Part shown: positions 9,177 to 21,143 of the stretch, one piece after another
Layout: each line of letters opens with the position of its first letter
Numbering within the stretch: position 1 is the first letter of the stretch
Assembly (NCBI GenBank): GCA_002310055.1
Contig: DBXS01000025.1
Coordinates: 1-64,000, forward strand
DNA: 64,000 bases
Origin: Clostridiales bacterium UBA1206
GTDB lineage: Bacteria > Bacillota > Clostridia > Oscillospirales > CAG-382
Reading direction: 5' to 3'
Translations under genes and position numbers: made by a program
Notes under the pieces: generated by a model
Database searches by the model: none
The model's input: the letters and a program-made list of their open reading frames with translations, nothing else
What the model was told of the DNA's origin: nothing

Positions 9177-10622
9177 TCAGTCTTTCTTTTTGTCGTCGTC
9201 TTCCTTGAGCGGCGCCCAGTCGACCTTTGATTTCACGTCGGTGTTATCGGCTTTGAGCATATCGTAGCCGGAAGAGCTGTCGGTTTCGGAATTCACGGAT
9301 CCGGAATTTTCGCCCGGCTGCTTTTTGACCGCGAGATGGTCGTAGGAAGTATCGTCTTCGTCGACTTCGATGGTAATGGTCTTTTTCTTTTTGGCTTTCA
9401 TCTGTTTCTTGTACTCTTCCAGCTCGGCCTCGGTGACCACGGGAACGGGGTACATCTTGGAAAGCAGATACGTCTGACCAATCTGCAGCACGGTGCGGTA
9501 GATCCAGTACATACCGACCGCGGCGGGGAAAGTCGCCCACGCGAGATAGGTCGAAAACAGGGGAAGTCCCCATTTGAGCAGGAATCCGCCGCCGGCGCCG
9601 TTGGGATTGGTGTTCGCCATAGGCGAAAGCTTCTGGTTCACCATAAACGAAAGCACGCTGGTTATGAATATGACGAGCGGAATGAGCAGAAGCAGTGAAA
9701 ATCCCTTGTTCTTGGGGGTGTCGAGCAGCGTCTCGCTGCCGCCCAGATAGGTGAAATTAGGCAGCGATTCTTTGACTTCGTCGCTGAAATCCAGCGATTC
9801 GGGCATATTTTTCTCAATAATTTCCCTGCTTACGCCTGCATCTTCGATCTCTCTGATTATCTGATAACGGTAGTTATAGATAATGAACTGAACGAGCGAA
9901 AACTCCGCGCGGGTGTTTTCTTTGTAATTGACGTTGTCGGCGCTTATAAAGTCCGTCTTGTACCTGCCGGAGGAATTCACGCAGTCGTCGCTGCCGCCGA
10001 AAGACTTGATAAGGTTCACGTAGCTGTCGCGTATCTGTTTCAGCTTGTCCTGCTGTTCGGTGGTAGCGGCGGCGGAAGCCGAAGTTTCGGCCTGCGATAT
10101 CTCACCCGATACGGCTTCGGATGTTTCGTTTGTCTTGATTTCGTCTGTGTTCAAAAGCCCCGAATCGTCTATGGAAGCTATGGCTCCGTCGAGTATCATC
10201 GCCGCGGTGTTGTACTGCGCCGTGACGTCTACGTTGCCTTTGGAAGTATAAGTGAGGGGCTGCTGGATAACGCTCCAGAGTATTATGATTATGGGGAGCT
10301 GTATGAGCAGCGGCAGGCAACCGCCGAACATACTCGTACCTTCGCTGCGGTAGAGCTCCTGGATCTCCATATTCATTTTCTGCTGAGTGACTCTGTCGGT
10401 GCGTCCGCTGTATTTTTCGCGGATGAGCATCTCTTTCGGCTTGACTTTTGCCATTTTTATGGAAGCTTTTTGCTGCTTTATGCCGAGCGGGAAGAGAAGT
10501 ATCTGCATTATCAGCGTAAAGAAGAATAACGCCAGGATGTAATATCCGCCCGATATGGTACAGCAGAATTTGAGCAAATAGCCGAATACGGTGTTAATAG
10601 GACCGAAAATTGAACTGCACAT
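9177..10622 (-). CDS. yidC: YidC/Oxa1 membrane protein insertase
   Basis: 481 residues, long for a Gram-positive YidC. The N-terminal part carries the membrane segment YYILALFFFTLIMQILLFPLG, the positively charged groove region IKQQKASIKMAKVKP, and CLPLLIQLPIIIILW. A hydrophilic insert of roughly 170 residues (about 135-300, Ser/Glu/Thr-rich, extracytoplasmic) separates these from the later membrane segments (LLLLIPLVIFITSVLSFMV, then the WGLPLFSTYLAWATFPAAVGMYWI region). The C-terminal tail is charged and cytoplasmic. It inserts membrane proteins alone or with Sec. It sits one base after yidD in the rpmH-rnpA-yidD-yidC-jag order. Confidence 0.95.
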   Translation of the reverse strand: MCSSIFGPINTVFGYLLKFCCTISGGYYILALFFFTLIMQILLFPLGIKQQKASIKMAKVKPKEMLIREKYSGRTDRVTQQKMNMEIQELYRSEGTSMFGGCLPLLIQLPIIIILWSVIQQPLTYTSKGNVDVTAQYNTAAMILDGAIASIDDSGLLNTDEIKTNETSEAVSGEISQAETSASAAATTEQQDKLKQIRDSYVNLIKSFGGSDDCVNSSGRYKTDFISADNVNYKENTRAEFSLVQFIIYNYRYQIIREIEDAGVSREIIEKNMPESLDFSDEVKESLPNFTYLGGSETLLDTPKNKGFSLLLLIPLVIFITSVLSFMVNQKLSPMANTNPNGAGGGFLLKWGLPLFSTYLAWATFPAAVGMYWIYRTVLQIGQTYLLSKMYPVPVVTEAELEEYKKQMKAKKKKTITIEVDEDDTSYDHLAVKKQPGENSGSVNSETDSSSGYDMLKADNTDVKSKVDWAPLKEDDDKKKD

Positions 10623-10623
10623 G

Positions 10624-10848
10624 TTAATCCTTTCTTTTTTGCGGAACGGGGTCGTACCCGCCTTTGCAAAACGGGTTGCATCGTAAAATACGGTATAGCG
10701 TGAGGAAAAAGCCCACGAATGCCCCCCGCGTCTCGAACGCCTCTATCGCGTATTCCGAGCAGGTGGGCGTAAAACGGCAGGAAGCGGGAAGATAGGGGGA
10801 AATATGCTTTTTGTAAAACTTTACCAGCGCTATGAACAATCGTTTCAT
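10624..10848 (-). CDS. yidD: Membrane protein insertion efficiency factor YidD
   Basis: 74 residues. The YidD family signature is clear: [29 protein letters not shown], then [18 protein letters not shown]. It is a small amphipathic protein that assists YidC. It shares one base with the rnpA stop region (10848) and is one base before yidC, consistent with a translationally coupled operon. Confidence 0.96.
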   Translation of the reverse strand: MKRLFIALVKFYKKHISPYLPASCRFTPTCSEYAIEAFETRGAFVGFFLTLYRILRCNPFCKGGYDPVPQKRKD

Positions 10849-11201
10849 TATTTGATATCCAGAAGTGCCGCCCTGTTCAATAGTTCGGCAAGCTCGTCGT
10901 TTATCTGGGCGAACGTGGCGCCCGCGGCGGCCTGCCTGGCGACTGCGACGATAAGGTAATTTTCCTTCATTAGCGGATACAGCAAACGCAGCGATTCGCG
11001 CATGCGCCGTTTGATGCGGTTCCTGACGACCGCTTTTCCCCTTGATTTCGAAACCGTTATGCCTATGCGCGTACCGCCTTCGCGGCGGTCTTTAAGATAG
11101 TACACGGCGATATAACGGCCGAAACAGCTTTTTCCTTTTGAATAAACGCGGGAAAAGAGATAATTCTCCCGTATGGTGTCGGGTCTGCGGCTCTTTTCCA
11201 T
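10848..11201 (-). CDS. rnpA: Ribonuclease P protein component
   Basis: 117 residues. The basic RNR motif of RNase P protein is present: [17 protein letters not shown] (about residues 56-72), preceded by [14 protein letters not shown]. It binds the RNase P RNA and helps position pre-tRNA for 5' processing. The start is 8 bp after the rpmH stop, the standard arrangement. Confidence 0.96.
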   Translation of the reverse strand: MEKSRRPDTIRENYLFSRVYSKGKSCFGRYIAVYYLKDRREGGTRIGITVSKSRGKAVVRNRIKRRMRESLRLLYPLMKENYLIVAVARQAAAGATFAQINDELAELLNRAALLDIK

Positions 11202-11209
11202 TTTATTCC

Positions 11210-11344
11210 TTAATAAGTGAGTCTGGCTCTGCCTTTTGCGCGTCTTCTTTTAAGTACTTTTCTGCCGTTGGCGTCCGCCATTCTCTTGCGAAAACCGTGC
11301 TCCATCTTTCTGTGGCGCTTTTTGGGTTGATAAGTTCTGAGCAT
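11210..11344 (-). CDS. rpmH: 50S ribosomal protein L34
   Basis: 44 residues, read directly from the minus strand: [18 protein letters not shown] at the start and [12 protein letters not shown] at the end. This is the full-length L34 pattern. A strong Shine-Dalgarno, CAGGAGGACATAAG, precedes the ATG. It is the first gene of the rpmH-rnpA-yidD-yidC-jag operon, driven by the promoter at 11438-11467. Confidence 0.97.
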   Translation of the reverse strand: MLRTYQPKKRHRKMEHGFRKRMADANGRKVLKRRRAKGRARLTY

Positions 11345-11437
11345 GTCTTATGTCCTCCTGAAAAAATATATGTCCTTCCGTTCACGTCAAGCGCGCAAGA
11401 CGCCGTAAATCCCGCGCCCGACAGAACGGCAACGTAT

Positions 11438-11467
11438 ATTATAACCATATTCTGCGCCAAAAGTCAA
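11438..11467 (-). promoter_or_regulatory. rpmH operon promoter
   Basis: On the minus strand, TTGACT (11462-11467) and TATAAT (11438-11443) are separated by 18 bp. It diverges from dnaA across the origin region. Confidence 0.8.
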
Positions 11468-11647
11468 TAGCAAATGCGCAAATTTATTGCATTCCGTGTG
11501 TGTTTTTAAGCCAAAAGACGCGTATCAACATATCTTGGTAAAGTTTTCCACATAACAAACAGCCCGAAAAGACGCGTTTTACGGCTCCGCAGCGCATTGC
11601 GCGCGGGCGGGCGCGAATAAATATATATAATATATATAAATATATAC

Positions 11648-11676
11648 TTGCAAAACCGCAAAACGTGTGTTATAAT
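11648..11676 (+). promoter_or_regulatory. dnaA promoter
   Basis: TTGCAA (11648-11653) and TATAAT (11671-11676) with a 17 bp spacer, immediately right of the AT-rich tract. The leader carries CCGGAGGATCAG before the dnaA ATG. Confidence 0.8.
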
Positions 11677-11730
11677 AAAATCAGAGTATAATGTTATTGT
11701 GCGGGTAATATGCCCCGGAGGATCAGATAA

Positions 11731-13089
11731 ATGGAACTTACCGAACTCAACGAGCATTTTTCGCGCGTGCTCGCAGCTCTCAAAGAAGATCACGCCGCGT
11801 CTACCATAGACCTGTGGTTCAAAGATTCGTTCGTCGCGGATTTCGACGGCAGGACGGTCACCGTGGCGCTCGAAAACGATTTTAAAAAGAACACGGTCTC
11901 CAACCGCTACCGCGATCAGCTGAAACAGAAACTGTGCGAGGAACTCAACGGCGATTTCAACGTCACGCTCATCACCAAAGACGACGTGGCGGCGGAAGAA
12001 TCGAGCATTTTCGTAAGCGCGCCGCAGCCGTACGTGGCAAAGCAGGAAGAACCCGCGCCCGACGAAAACGACGCGGTCGTCGGTTCGGGCTACACGTTCG
12101 AAAACTTCGTGGTCGGCTCTTCCAACAAAGTCGCGCATTCCGCCTGCATAGCGGTCGCCGAACGCCCCGCCGGCACCATCAACCCGCTGTTTCTGTACGG
12201 GCCTTCCGGTCTCGGCAAAACGCATCTGCTGTTTGCAATAGTCAACAGTTTGCGCAAGCGCCGCCCGCGCACAAAAGTGCGTTACGTCACCGGCGAACAG
12301 TTCACCAACGAGCTCATAGACGCCATCACCAAAAAGAACACCGCGCTTTTCCGCAGCCGCTACCGCAATCTGGATATGCTGCTTATCGACGATATCCAGT
12401 TCATCGCCGGCAAAATGGTGATACAGGAGGAATTCTTCCACACCTTCGACACCCTCTACAAGCTCCAGAAACAGATCGTGCTCACTTCCGATAAAACTCC
12501 AAAAGAGATAGAACATCTGGAAGAACGTCTGCGCACCCGCTTCGAAATGGGACTCATCGCTGACATACAGCCGCCCGAACCCGAGCTGCGCACCGCCATT
12601 TTCAAGCAGAAGACTCAGTCTTTGGGGCTGGATCTTCCCAACGACGTGCTCGCTTTTCTTGCCGATAACATTCGTTCCAACGTGCGTCAGATCGAAGGCG
12701 CGGTCAAAAAGCTTTGGGCGCAGTCGTTCATAACCAGCGAGGAGATCACGCTCGATATGGCAAAATCCGTACTTTCGGATTATTTCAGCAAAGAGCGCAG
12801 CAAGATCACGCCCGATCTCATACTCGAAATGCTTTCCAAGCGTTACGGTATGCCGACCGACGAGATCAAAGGCAACCGCCGCACCGCCAACACGGTGTAC
12901 GTTAGGCATATGGCGATCTACCTCATCCGCGAATATACCGATCTTTCGCTCAACAACGTCGGCAAGATCTTCAACAGGGACCATTCGACGATCATCTCGG
13001 CGTACAAGGGAGTGGAGGCCAGGCTCAAGAACGACTCCGATTTTAACAAGGATCTCCACGAGATCAAGGCGGAACTCGACGAAAAGTGA
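11731..13089 (+). CDS. dnaA: Chromosomal replication initiator protein DnaA
   Basis: 452 residues, the standard length. An N-terminal domain (about 1-85) and a variable linker precede the AAA+ domain, with Walker A GPSGLGKTH (from about residue 157) and Walker B LLIDDIQF (about 217). The C-terminal DNA-binding domain has FNRDHSTIISAYKGVE (about 413-428), the DnaA box-reading signature. The ATG has GGAGGATCAGATAA upstream. It lies between two box-bearing intergenic regions, as expected for a split oriC. Confidence 0.98.
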   Translation: MELTELNEHFSRVLAALKEDHAASTIDLWFKDSFVADFDGRTVTVALENDFKKNTVSNRYRDQLKQKLCEELNGDFNVTLITKDDVAAEESSIFVSAPQPYVAKQEEPAPDENDAVVGSGYTFENFVVGSSNKVAHSACIAVAERPAGTINPLFLYGPSGLGKTHLLFAIVNSLRKRRPRTKVRYVTGEQFTNELIDAITKKNTALFRSRYRNLDMLLIDDIQFIAGKMVIQEEFFHTFDTLYKLQKQIVLTSDKTPKEIEHLEERLRTRFEMGLIADIQPPEPELRTAIFKQKTQSLGLDLPNDVLAFLADNIRSNVRQIEGAVKKLWAQSFITSEEITLDMAKSVLSDYFSKERSKITPDLILEMLSKRYGMPTDEIKGNRRTANTVYVRHMAIYLIREYTDLSLNNVGKIFNRDHSTIISAYKGVEARLKNDSDFNKDLHEIKAELDEK

Positions 13090-13362
13090 CAGATTTTCCA
13101 CATAAAGCCAACATACTTTTCAAATGCGAATCAACATAAAAAACGCTAAAAAATCAAGCAACTGCGCGCGTTTTTCTCACTTTTCCCGTTTTTGCACACC
13201 CCCTACTGCTGTTGCTTCTCCTACTTCTTCTTATAATACTGACATGTTTTTTGATACACACCTATGCGCGCGTGCGCGCGCGAAGAGAGAGTTTTTAACA
13301 CTTTAGCGACAAGATCCGTTTAATAAAACAAAATTTATATAAAAAGGAACGGTGGTCTCCGA
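13090..13362. other. Probable oriC, downstream part (dnaA-dnaN intergenic)
   Basis: 273 bp with three near-consensus DnaA boxes on the plus strand: TTTTCCACA (13094-13102), TTTTGCACA (13190-13198) and TGATACACA (13252-13260). It also has a 20 bp perfectly alternating purine-pyrimidine stretch (13263-13282). A TATAAT at 13231-13236 may be the -10 of a dnaN promoter, but no good -35 is seen. SD for dnaN: AAAAAGGAACGG. Confidence 0.65.
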
Positions 13363-14487
13363 ATGGCTATCAAATTCACATCCGACAAATCAACGCTGCT
13401 TTCGCTCATAACGCCGGCAATGTACGCTTCGTCAAACAAATCCACGCTGCCCGCGCTCGAAGGTCTGCTTTTCACGCTCAAAGGCAGCACTCTGACCGTC
13501 TGCGGTTACGACCTCGAAAAAGGCATAAAAGCCGAATCCACGGTTTTCGGCAGGGAAGACGGAAAAGTGGTGCTCAATTCCGTAAAGATATCGGGCATTA
13601 TAAAGAATCTGCCGGAAGGCGACATATTCTTTGAATGCGACGAAAAGAACACCGTTTCCATTTCCGCCGGCGAAAGCCGCTTTGCGCTGCACGGCATAGA
13701 TTCCTCGGTGTTCCCCAGCATCCCCGAGCTGATGGGCGAAAACACCACCAAGATCAAAGCCGACGTGCTGCGCGACCTCATCACTTCCACCAACCACGCG
13801 GTCGCCACCACCGATTCGCGCCCGGTGTTTATGGGCGAACAGTTCCGCATAGAAAACGGCGACCTGACCATCGTCGCCGCCGATTACTGCCGTATGGCGG
13901 TCAAATCGGCAAAGGGATGCGTCACGAGCGAAAAAGAGCAGAACACGTTCGTCGTTCCCGGTAAGACGCTCAACGACCTGATCCGCCTTTCCGCCGACGT
14001 CGAAGACGATATCGAAATGCAGTTCACGCGCAAGTACGTCATTTTCCGCATAGATAACGTTATGATGTTCTCGCGCCTCCTGGAAGGCGAATTTCTGGAT
14101 TATCAGACCGTCATCCCCGTTTCGGGCAAGACCTGCGTGACCATCGACCGCCAGGCGTTTCTGGAAAGCGTGGAGCGCGCCTCGCTGCTCGTGGACGAAA
14201 AACTGCGCACGCCGTTGAGATTCAAATTCGAAGGCGATAATCTCATTATCCACTGCTCCACTCAGATAGGCAAGATCAACGACGTGGTCAAGATCGAGCA
14301 CACCGGCGACGATATGGAGATAGGTTTCAACAACAAATATATCCTCGACGCTCTGCGCGCCTGCCGCGACGACAAGATACAGCTCATCCTGACGTCTCCT
14401 CATATGGGTATGGTCATCCGCCCCGCCGAACCAAAGGAAGATTCCGATTACACTTATCTGGTGCTTCCGCTCAGACTTAAGGACTGA
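13363..14487 (+). CDS. dnaN: DNA polymerase III sliding clamp (beta subunit)
   Basis: 374 residues with the three-domain beta clamp pattern, including ALEGLLFTLKGSTLTVCGYDLE near the start, RPVFMGEQFRIENGDLTIVAADYCRMA in the middle (read in parts) and HMGMVIRPAE...TYLVLPLRL at the C-terminus. It forms the ring that tethers the replicative polymerase to DNA and matches dnaE further along this window. Its place after dnaA and before recF is the standard origin order; the small S4-domain gene yaaA often found between dnaN and recF is absent. Confidence 0.97.
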   Translation: MAIKFTSDKSTLLSLITPAMYASSNKSTLPALEGLLFTLKGSTLTVCGYDLEKGIKAESTVFGREDGKVVLNSVKISGIIKNLPEGDIFFECDEKNTVSISAGESRFALHGIDSSVFPSIPELMGENTTKIKADVLRDLITSTNHAVATTDSRPVFMGEQFRIENGDLTIVAADYCRMAVKSAKGCVTSEKEQNTFVVPGKTLNDLIRLSADVEDDIEMQFTRKYVIFRIDNVMMFSRLLEGEFLDYQTVIPVSGKTCVTIDRQAFLESVERASLLVDEKLRTPLRFKFEGDNLIIHCSTQIGKINDVVKIEHTGDDMEIGFNNKYILDALRACRDDKIQLILTSPHMGMVIRPAEPKEDSDYTYLVLPLRLKD

Positions 14488-14497
14488 ATCGTCGGTA

Positions 14498-15601
14498 ATG
14501 TATATAAACAGTCTCACTCTGCGCGATTTCCGCAGCCACGCGCACACCGAGCTCGAGTTCACGCGCGACGTAAACGTTCTGTGGGGCGAAAACGGCGCGG
14601 GCAAGACCAATCTGCTGGAAGCGGTGTTCCTGTTCGCCTCGGGCAAATCGTTCCGCGGGCAGACCGACAGGGAGCTTATAAGCTTCGGCAAGCCGGAATC
14701 GTATCTCAAACTCGTGTTCACCGACAGATTCTCCGAGCACGTGCTGGAGATGAACCTTTACAAAAACCGCCGCCGTCTGCTCTTCAAAGACGGCTGCGAA
14801 ATAAAACGGCTTTCGGAATATCTGGGCCTGTTCCGCGCGGTGGTTTTCACGCCGGATCACTTGAAAATAATAAAGGCGTCGCCCGAAAACCGCCGCAAGC
14901 TCGCCGATATCGCCATATGCCAGACTTTTCCGCGGTACGTGGCGTCGCTTTCGGAATACAACCGCATATTGCTGCAGAAAAACAATCTGCTCAAATCGGG
15001 CGTGACCGAGCTTTCGTTGCCGATGCTGGAAATATATAACGAGCGACTCGCGCAGCTTTCGGCGGTGATAACGCTCAACCGTTATAATTATATAAACCGC
15101 TTAGGAGAAAAAGCCGCGGTGTATATGAATGAAATGACCGAGGGCAAAGAAGAGCTCAGACTCGTTTACGAAACGCAGTACGGCGGCGTTTTCACGCGCG
15201 AAGAGCTTTATAAAAACTGCCTTGCTCTGTATAAGCGCAGACAGGAAGCCGAAATTTCAAAGCGCGTAACGCTCTGCGGCTGCCACCATGACGACTTTGC
15301 GGTGATGATAAATTCAAAGGACGCGCGTTCGTACGCGTCGCAGGGGCAGCAGCGTTCGGCGGTGCTCGCGCTCAAACTCGCCGAAGGCGAGCTCGCCAAG
15401 GTGTATACCGGCGAAGAAAGCGTGTTTCTGTTCGACGACGTGCTTTCGGAGCTCGACGAAAAGCGCCGCGCGTACGTCACGCAGAAACTCACTTCGCGCC
15501 AGTTCATACTCACCGGCTGCGACGCGCCTGCCGAAGGAGTGACGGCGTTCAGAGTGCATAACGCGGCGCGCGCCGCGGAAGACTTGACCGAGAGGGAATA
15601 G
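14498..15601 (+). CDS. recF: DNA replication and repair protein RecF
   Basis: 367 residues. Walker A is GENGAGKTNLLEAV (about residues 30-43) and the ABC-type signature/Walker B region has SQGQQRSAVLALKLAE and FLFDDVLSELDEKRR. RecF loads RecA at gaps with RecOR. The gene starts 11 bp after dnaN, and its stop is immediately followed by the remB ATG, showing a compact operon. Confidence 0.96.
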   Translation: MYINSLTLRDFRSHAHTELEFTRDVNVLWGENGAGKTNLLEAVFLFASGKSFRGQTDRELISFGKPESYLKLVFTDRFSEHVLEMNLYKNRRRLLFKDGCEIKRLSEYLGLFRAVVFTPDHLKIIKASPENRRKLADIAICQTFPRYVASLSEYNRILLQKNNLLKSGVTELSLPMLEIYNERLAQLSAVITLNRYNYINRLGEKAAVYMNEMTEGKEELRLVYETQYGGVFTREELYKNCLALYKRRQEAEISKRVTLCGCHHDDFAVMINSKDARSYASQGQQRSAVLALKLAEGELAKVYTGEESVFLFDDVLSELDEKRRAYVTQKLTSRQFILTGCDAPAEGVTAFRVHNAARAAEDLTERE

Positions 15602-17805
<2,204 letters not shown>

Positions 17806-17816
17806 GTGAGGTCAAC

Positions 17817-20375
17817 ATGGCAGAAGAATTTGAAGAATTCGACTATTCGGCGCACGAATCGCAAAAGATCACCGATATAGACATTCAAAAAGAAATACGC
17901 ACGTCCTATATCGACTACGCCATGTCGGTCATAGTGGGGCGCGCGCTCCCCGACGTGCGCGACGGGCTCAAACCCGTGCACCGGCGCGTGCTGTATTCTA
18001 TGTATAAGCAGGGGCTTTTCTACAACGTGGCGTACCGCAAATCCGCCACCGTGGTCGGCGACGTCATAGGTCATTACCATCCCCACGGCGACGCGGCGGC
18101 GTACGATACCATGGTGCGTCTCGCGCAGGATTTTTCGCTGCGCTATCCGCTCGTGGACGGCCACGGAAACTTCGGCAACATAGACGGCGACGGTGCGGCG
18201 GCTTACCGTTATACCGAGGCGCGCATGGCGCGCATAGCCAACCTTATGCTGCAGGATATCGAAAAGAACACCGTCGATATGGTGCCGAACTTCGATAACC
18301 GCCTGCTCGAACCCACCGTGCTGCCCAGCCGGTTCCCCAATCTGCTGGTCAACGGCTCCATAGGCATAGCCGTCGGCATGGCAACGAATATCCCGCCCCA
18401 CAATATGAACGAGGCGATCGACGCCGCCATTTACGTGATGGAACACCCCGACTGCACCGTCCAGGACCTCATGCAGATCGTCAAGGGCCCGGATTTCCCC
18501 ACGGCGGGCATAATCCACGGCACCGCCGGCATACGCGAAGCGTACCTGACCGGCCGCGGCAGAGTCAAAGTACGCGCCAAGGCGGAATTTGAAGAAAAGC
18601 ACGGCAAAACTTCAATAATCATAACCGAGCTCCCGTATCAGGTCAACCGCACCATGCTGCTCGCCAATATGGCGCAGCTCGTCAAAGACAAGCGCGTCGA
18701 GGGCGTTTCGGATATCCGCAACGAATCGGGCCGAAAAGGTATGCGCATAGTCATAGAACTCAAGCGCGACGCCAACCCTCAGGTGGTGCTCAACCTGTTC
18801 TACAAATACACTCAGCTTCAGGATACCTGCGCGATCAATATGCTCGCGCTTGTGGACGGAGTGCCTAAAACGCTCAATTTAAAAGATCTGCTTTCGCATT
18901 ACGTCGCGTTCCAGCAGGAAGTCATACTGCGCCGCACCAAGTTCGAGCTCGAACGCACCGAGCGCGAGGCGCATCTGTACGAAGGGTATAAGATCGTCGC
19001 CGACAACACCGACGAAGTCATCGCCATAATCCGCGGTTCGGAATCTATTCCCGACGCAAAGGAAAAGCTCGCCGCAAGGTTCGATCTGGACGACGTACAG
19101 ACTCAGGCGATAGTCGAAATGCAGCTGGGCCGCCTTTCGGGCATGGAGCGCATAAAGATAGAAAAACATTTAGAAGAGCTCTACGCTAAGATCGCCGAGC
19201 TCAAAGCCATAATCGCCGACGAATTCAAGGTCGACGAAATAATCAAGCAGGACCTGCTCGAGACCAGGGCGCGCTACGGCGACGAACGCCGCACCGCTAT
19301 TGAAGAATCCGACGACGACATAGTCATAGAAGATCTCATAGAGCGCGAGGACTGCGTTATCACGGTTACTGCGGCGGGTTACGTAAAACGCCTGCCGGCG
19401 GAAACGTATTCCGCGCAGCGCCGCGGCGGCAAGGGAATAACCGCCATGGCGACAAAAGAAGAAGATTACGTGACCAACGTCTATATAGCGCATTCTCACG
19501 ACTTTCTGCTGCTGTTTTCCAACATGGGCAGGATGTATATCAAGAAGTGCTACGAGATCCCCGAGGCGGGACGCACCGCAAAGGGAATGAACATAGTCAA
19601 CCTGCTCCAGCTTTCGGAAAACGAGACTATCACCACCGCTATCCCCATAACGGAATTCGACGAAGACAAGTTCCTGGTGATGATAACCAAGTACGGCGTC
19701 ATAAAGCGCGTCAATCTGGGCGAATACCGCACCCGCCGCACCGCGGGGCTGTTCGCCATCAATCTTGACGAAGGCGACGAACTGCTTTACGTGCTCAAGA
19801 CCGAGGGCGTCTCCACCGTGCTCGCCGCGTCGAGCGAAGGACTCGCGATCCACTTTGACGAAAACGACGTCCGCGCGGTGGGCAGACAGGCGCGCGGCGT
19901 GCGCATGATGACCCTGCCTTCGGGCGCGACGGTTGTCGGCGCGGCGGCGATCCCGAGAGAGCGCGACGGACTTTCGGTGCTCACGGTCACTTCGCGCGGG
20001 TTCGGCAAACGCACCGATCCAATGGATTTCACCATTCAGAACCGCGGCGGCAAAGGTATGATCTGCCACAAGCTCAGCGACAAGACCGGATCGCTCGTGG
20101 GGCTCGAGCTGGTGCATGACGACGACGACTGTATGCTCATCACCGAAGCGGGCATAATAATCCGCACCGCGGTCAGCGAGATCCCCGTTTACGGCAGAGC
20201 GGCTTCGGGCGTCATAGTCATGCGTACCGCCGACGACACCCGCGTCGCCAACTTCACCGTGGTCAAGAACGTAAAAGAAGAAGAAACGGCCGAAACCGGC
20301 GAAGATAACGCACTTCTTGCGGAAACCGGCGAAGAAGCCGCAGAAGCGTCCGGCGAAGAAGCCGAAAACGAATAA
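17817..20375 (+). CDS. gyrA: DNA gyrase subunit A
   Basis: 852 residues. The N-terminal winged-helix domain has [20 protein letters not shown] and the catalytic Tyr in [16 protein letters not shown] (about residue 130). The C-terminal beta-pinwheel carries the GyrA-box QRRGGKG (about residue 533), which separates gyrase from topoisomerase IV. It ends in a Glu/Ala/Gly-rich acidic tail. Start: GTGAGGTCAACATG. Confidence 0.97.
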   Translation: MAEEFEEFDYSAHESQKITDIDIQKEIRTSYIDYAMSVIVGRALPDVRDGLKPVHRRVLYSMYKQGLFYNVAYRKSATVVGDVIGHYHPHGDAAAYDTMVRLAQDFSLRYPLVDGHGNFGNIDGDGAAAYRYTEARMARIANLMLQDIEKNTVDMVPNFDNRLLEPTVLPSRFPNLLVNGSIGIAVGMATNIPPHNMNEAIDAAIYVMEHPDCTVQDLMQIVKGPDFPTAGIIHGTAGIREAYLTGRGRVKVRAKAEFEEKHGKTSIIITELPYQVNRTMLLANMAQLVKDKRVEGVSDIRNESGRKGMRIVIELKRDANPQVVLNLFYKYTQLQDTCAINMLALVDGVPKTLNLKDLLSHYVAFQQEVILRRTKFELERTEREAHLYEGYKIVADNTDEVIAIIRGSESIPDAKEKLAARFDLDDVQTQAIVEMQLGRLSGMERIKIEKHLEELYAKIAELKAIIADEFKVDEIIKQDLLETRARYGDERRTAIEESDDDIVIEDLIEREDCVITVTAAGYVKRLPAETYSAQRRGGKGITAMATKEEDYVTNVYIAHSHDFLLLFSNMGRMYIKKCYEIPEAGRTAKGMNIVNLLQLSENETITTAIPITEFDEDKFLVMITKYGVIKRVNLGEYRTRRTAGLFAINLDEGDELLYVLKTEGVSTVLAASSEGLAIHFDENDVRAVGRQARGVRMMTLPSGATVVGAAAIPRERDGLSVLTVTSRGFGKRTDPMDFTIQNRGGKGMICHKLSDKTGSLVGLELVHDDDDCMLITEAGIIIRTAVSEIPVYGRAASGVIVMRTADDTRVANFTVVKNVKEEETAETGEDNALLAETGEEAAEASGEEAENE

Positions 20376-20407
20376 ATGCTTATGTTTTATGAAAGGGCGG
20401 CAGTAAA

Positions 20408-20944
20408 ATGGCACTCAATATACTCGTTTTAGAAAACAACCCCAACCGCGAAGCGCGTCACGCGACTCTGCTCAACGCGGTGCGCGAGCATTTCAACAAC
20501 CCCGAACTCGAGATCGAATACACCCGCAAGGGCAAGCCCGAACTCAAGGGGATAAACCGCCATATCAGCGTCACCACCGTGGAAGACAAGATGATCTGCG
20601 TGATTTCCGAAGGCAAGGTCGGCGTGGACGGCGAGCACATCTCGCGCTTCACCGGCGAATCGAAGACCGATTTCCCCGCCATTGCCGAACGCTTCTTCAC
20701 CGACGAGGAGGCAGAATACGTGCGCGACGGCGAGGATACCGGCGTGCGTTTCGCCAAGATATGGATCCGCAAAGAGGCGTACAGCAAATACACCGGCAAG
20801 GGGCTGGCGGATTTTTCCAACTTTTCGGTCAACGACGGCGAACGCTTCTACGGCAAGGTCAACGGCGTGCCGGTCAAGCGGCTCAACGTCAGTTTCCCCG
20901 GCAGCAACGAATATCTGTTTGCGGTGGCGGGCGATAACATCTGA
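20408..20944 (+). CDS. 4'-phosphopantetheinyl transferase superfamily protein
   Basis: 178 residues. The two signature motifs of the ACPS/Sfp fold are present: KVGVDGEHI (Mg-binding Asp) and IWIRKEAYSKYTGKGL (Glu/Lys of the WxxKEA motif). A short N-terminal region with GKPELKG resembles Sfp-type proteins. The family transfers phosphopantetheine from CoA to carrier proteins. The carrier substrate (fatty acid ACP or another) is not evident; no acpP or synthase gene lies nearby. It starts 32 bp after gyrA with a GAAAGGGCGG Shine-Dalgarno, so it may ride on the gyrase transcript. Confidence 0.85.
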   Translation: MALNILVLENNPNREARHATLLNAVREHFNNPELEIEYTRKGKPELKGINRHISVTTVEDKMICVISEGKVGVDGEHISRFTGESKTDFPAIAERFFTDEEAEYVRDGEDTGVRFAKIWIRKEAYSKYTGKGLADFSNFSVNDGERFYGKVNGVPVKRLNVSFPGSNEYLFAVAGDNI

Positions 20945-20948
20945 CCGC

Positions 20949-20994
20949 GAAAGCGCCGCGCGGCAACTATATATTGTATAGCGCTTTCCTTTTA
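20949..20994 (+). terminator. Terminator after the gyrase/phosphopantetheinyl transferase block
   Basis: GAAAGCGC (20949-20956) pairs with GCGCTTTC (20981-20988), with extra pairing of CTATA/TATAG inside, followed by CTTTTAG. It lies just after the stop at 20944. Confidence 0.7.
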
Positions 20995-21046
20995 GACACC
21001 ATATATGCGTGCAGTTATGAATTATGCAAAAAAAGCAAAAAAAGTC

Positions 21047-21075
21047 TTGCATTTTCAAAAAAAGTATGCTATAAT
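21047..21075 (+). promoter_or_regulatory. rplS promoter
   Basis: TTGCAT (21047-21052), a 17 bp spacer and TATAAT (21070-21075), 68 bp before the rplS ATG. Confidence 0.8.
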
Positions 21076-21143
21076 TGCGTGTCATTTAGGGCGGTCCAAT
21101 GCAGCTCTCGTAAGAACGTCCGTATTTTATAAGGAGGAAAGCC

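Larger units (their letters stand above)
11345..11730. other. oriC: Probable oriC, upstream part (rpmH-dnaA intergenic)
   Basis: 386 bp between the divergent rpmH and dnaA genes, the usual place of oriC in Bacillota. It has a near-consensus DnaA box TTTTCCACA (11544-11552) and a very AT-rich stretch (about 11618-11650, ATAAATATATATAATATATA type) that fits a DNA unwinding element. A second set of boxes lies after dnaA. No gene is seen in it apart from the two promoters. Confidence 0.75.

Noticed and set aside
20995..21143. Riboswitch or leader RNA before rplS
   Set aside because: Only a promoter and a short leader are seen; no recognisable conserved fold or competing terminator.
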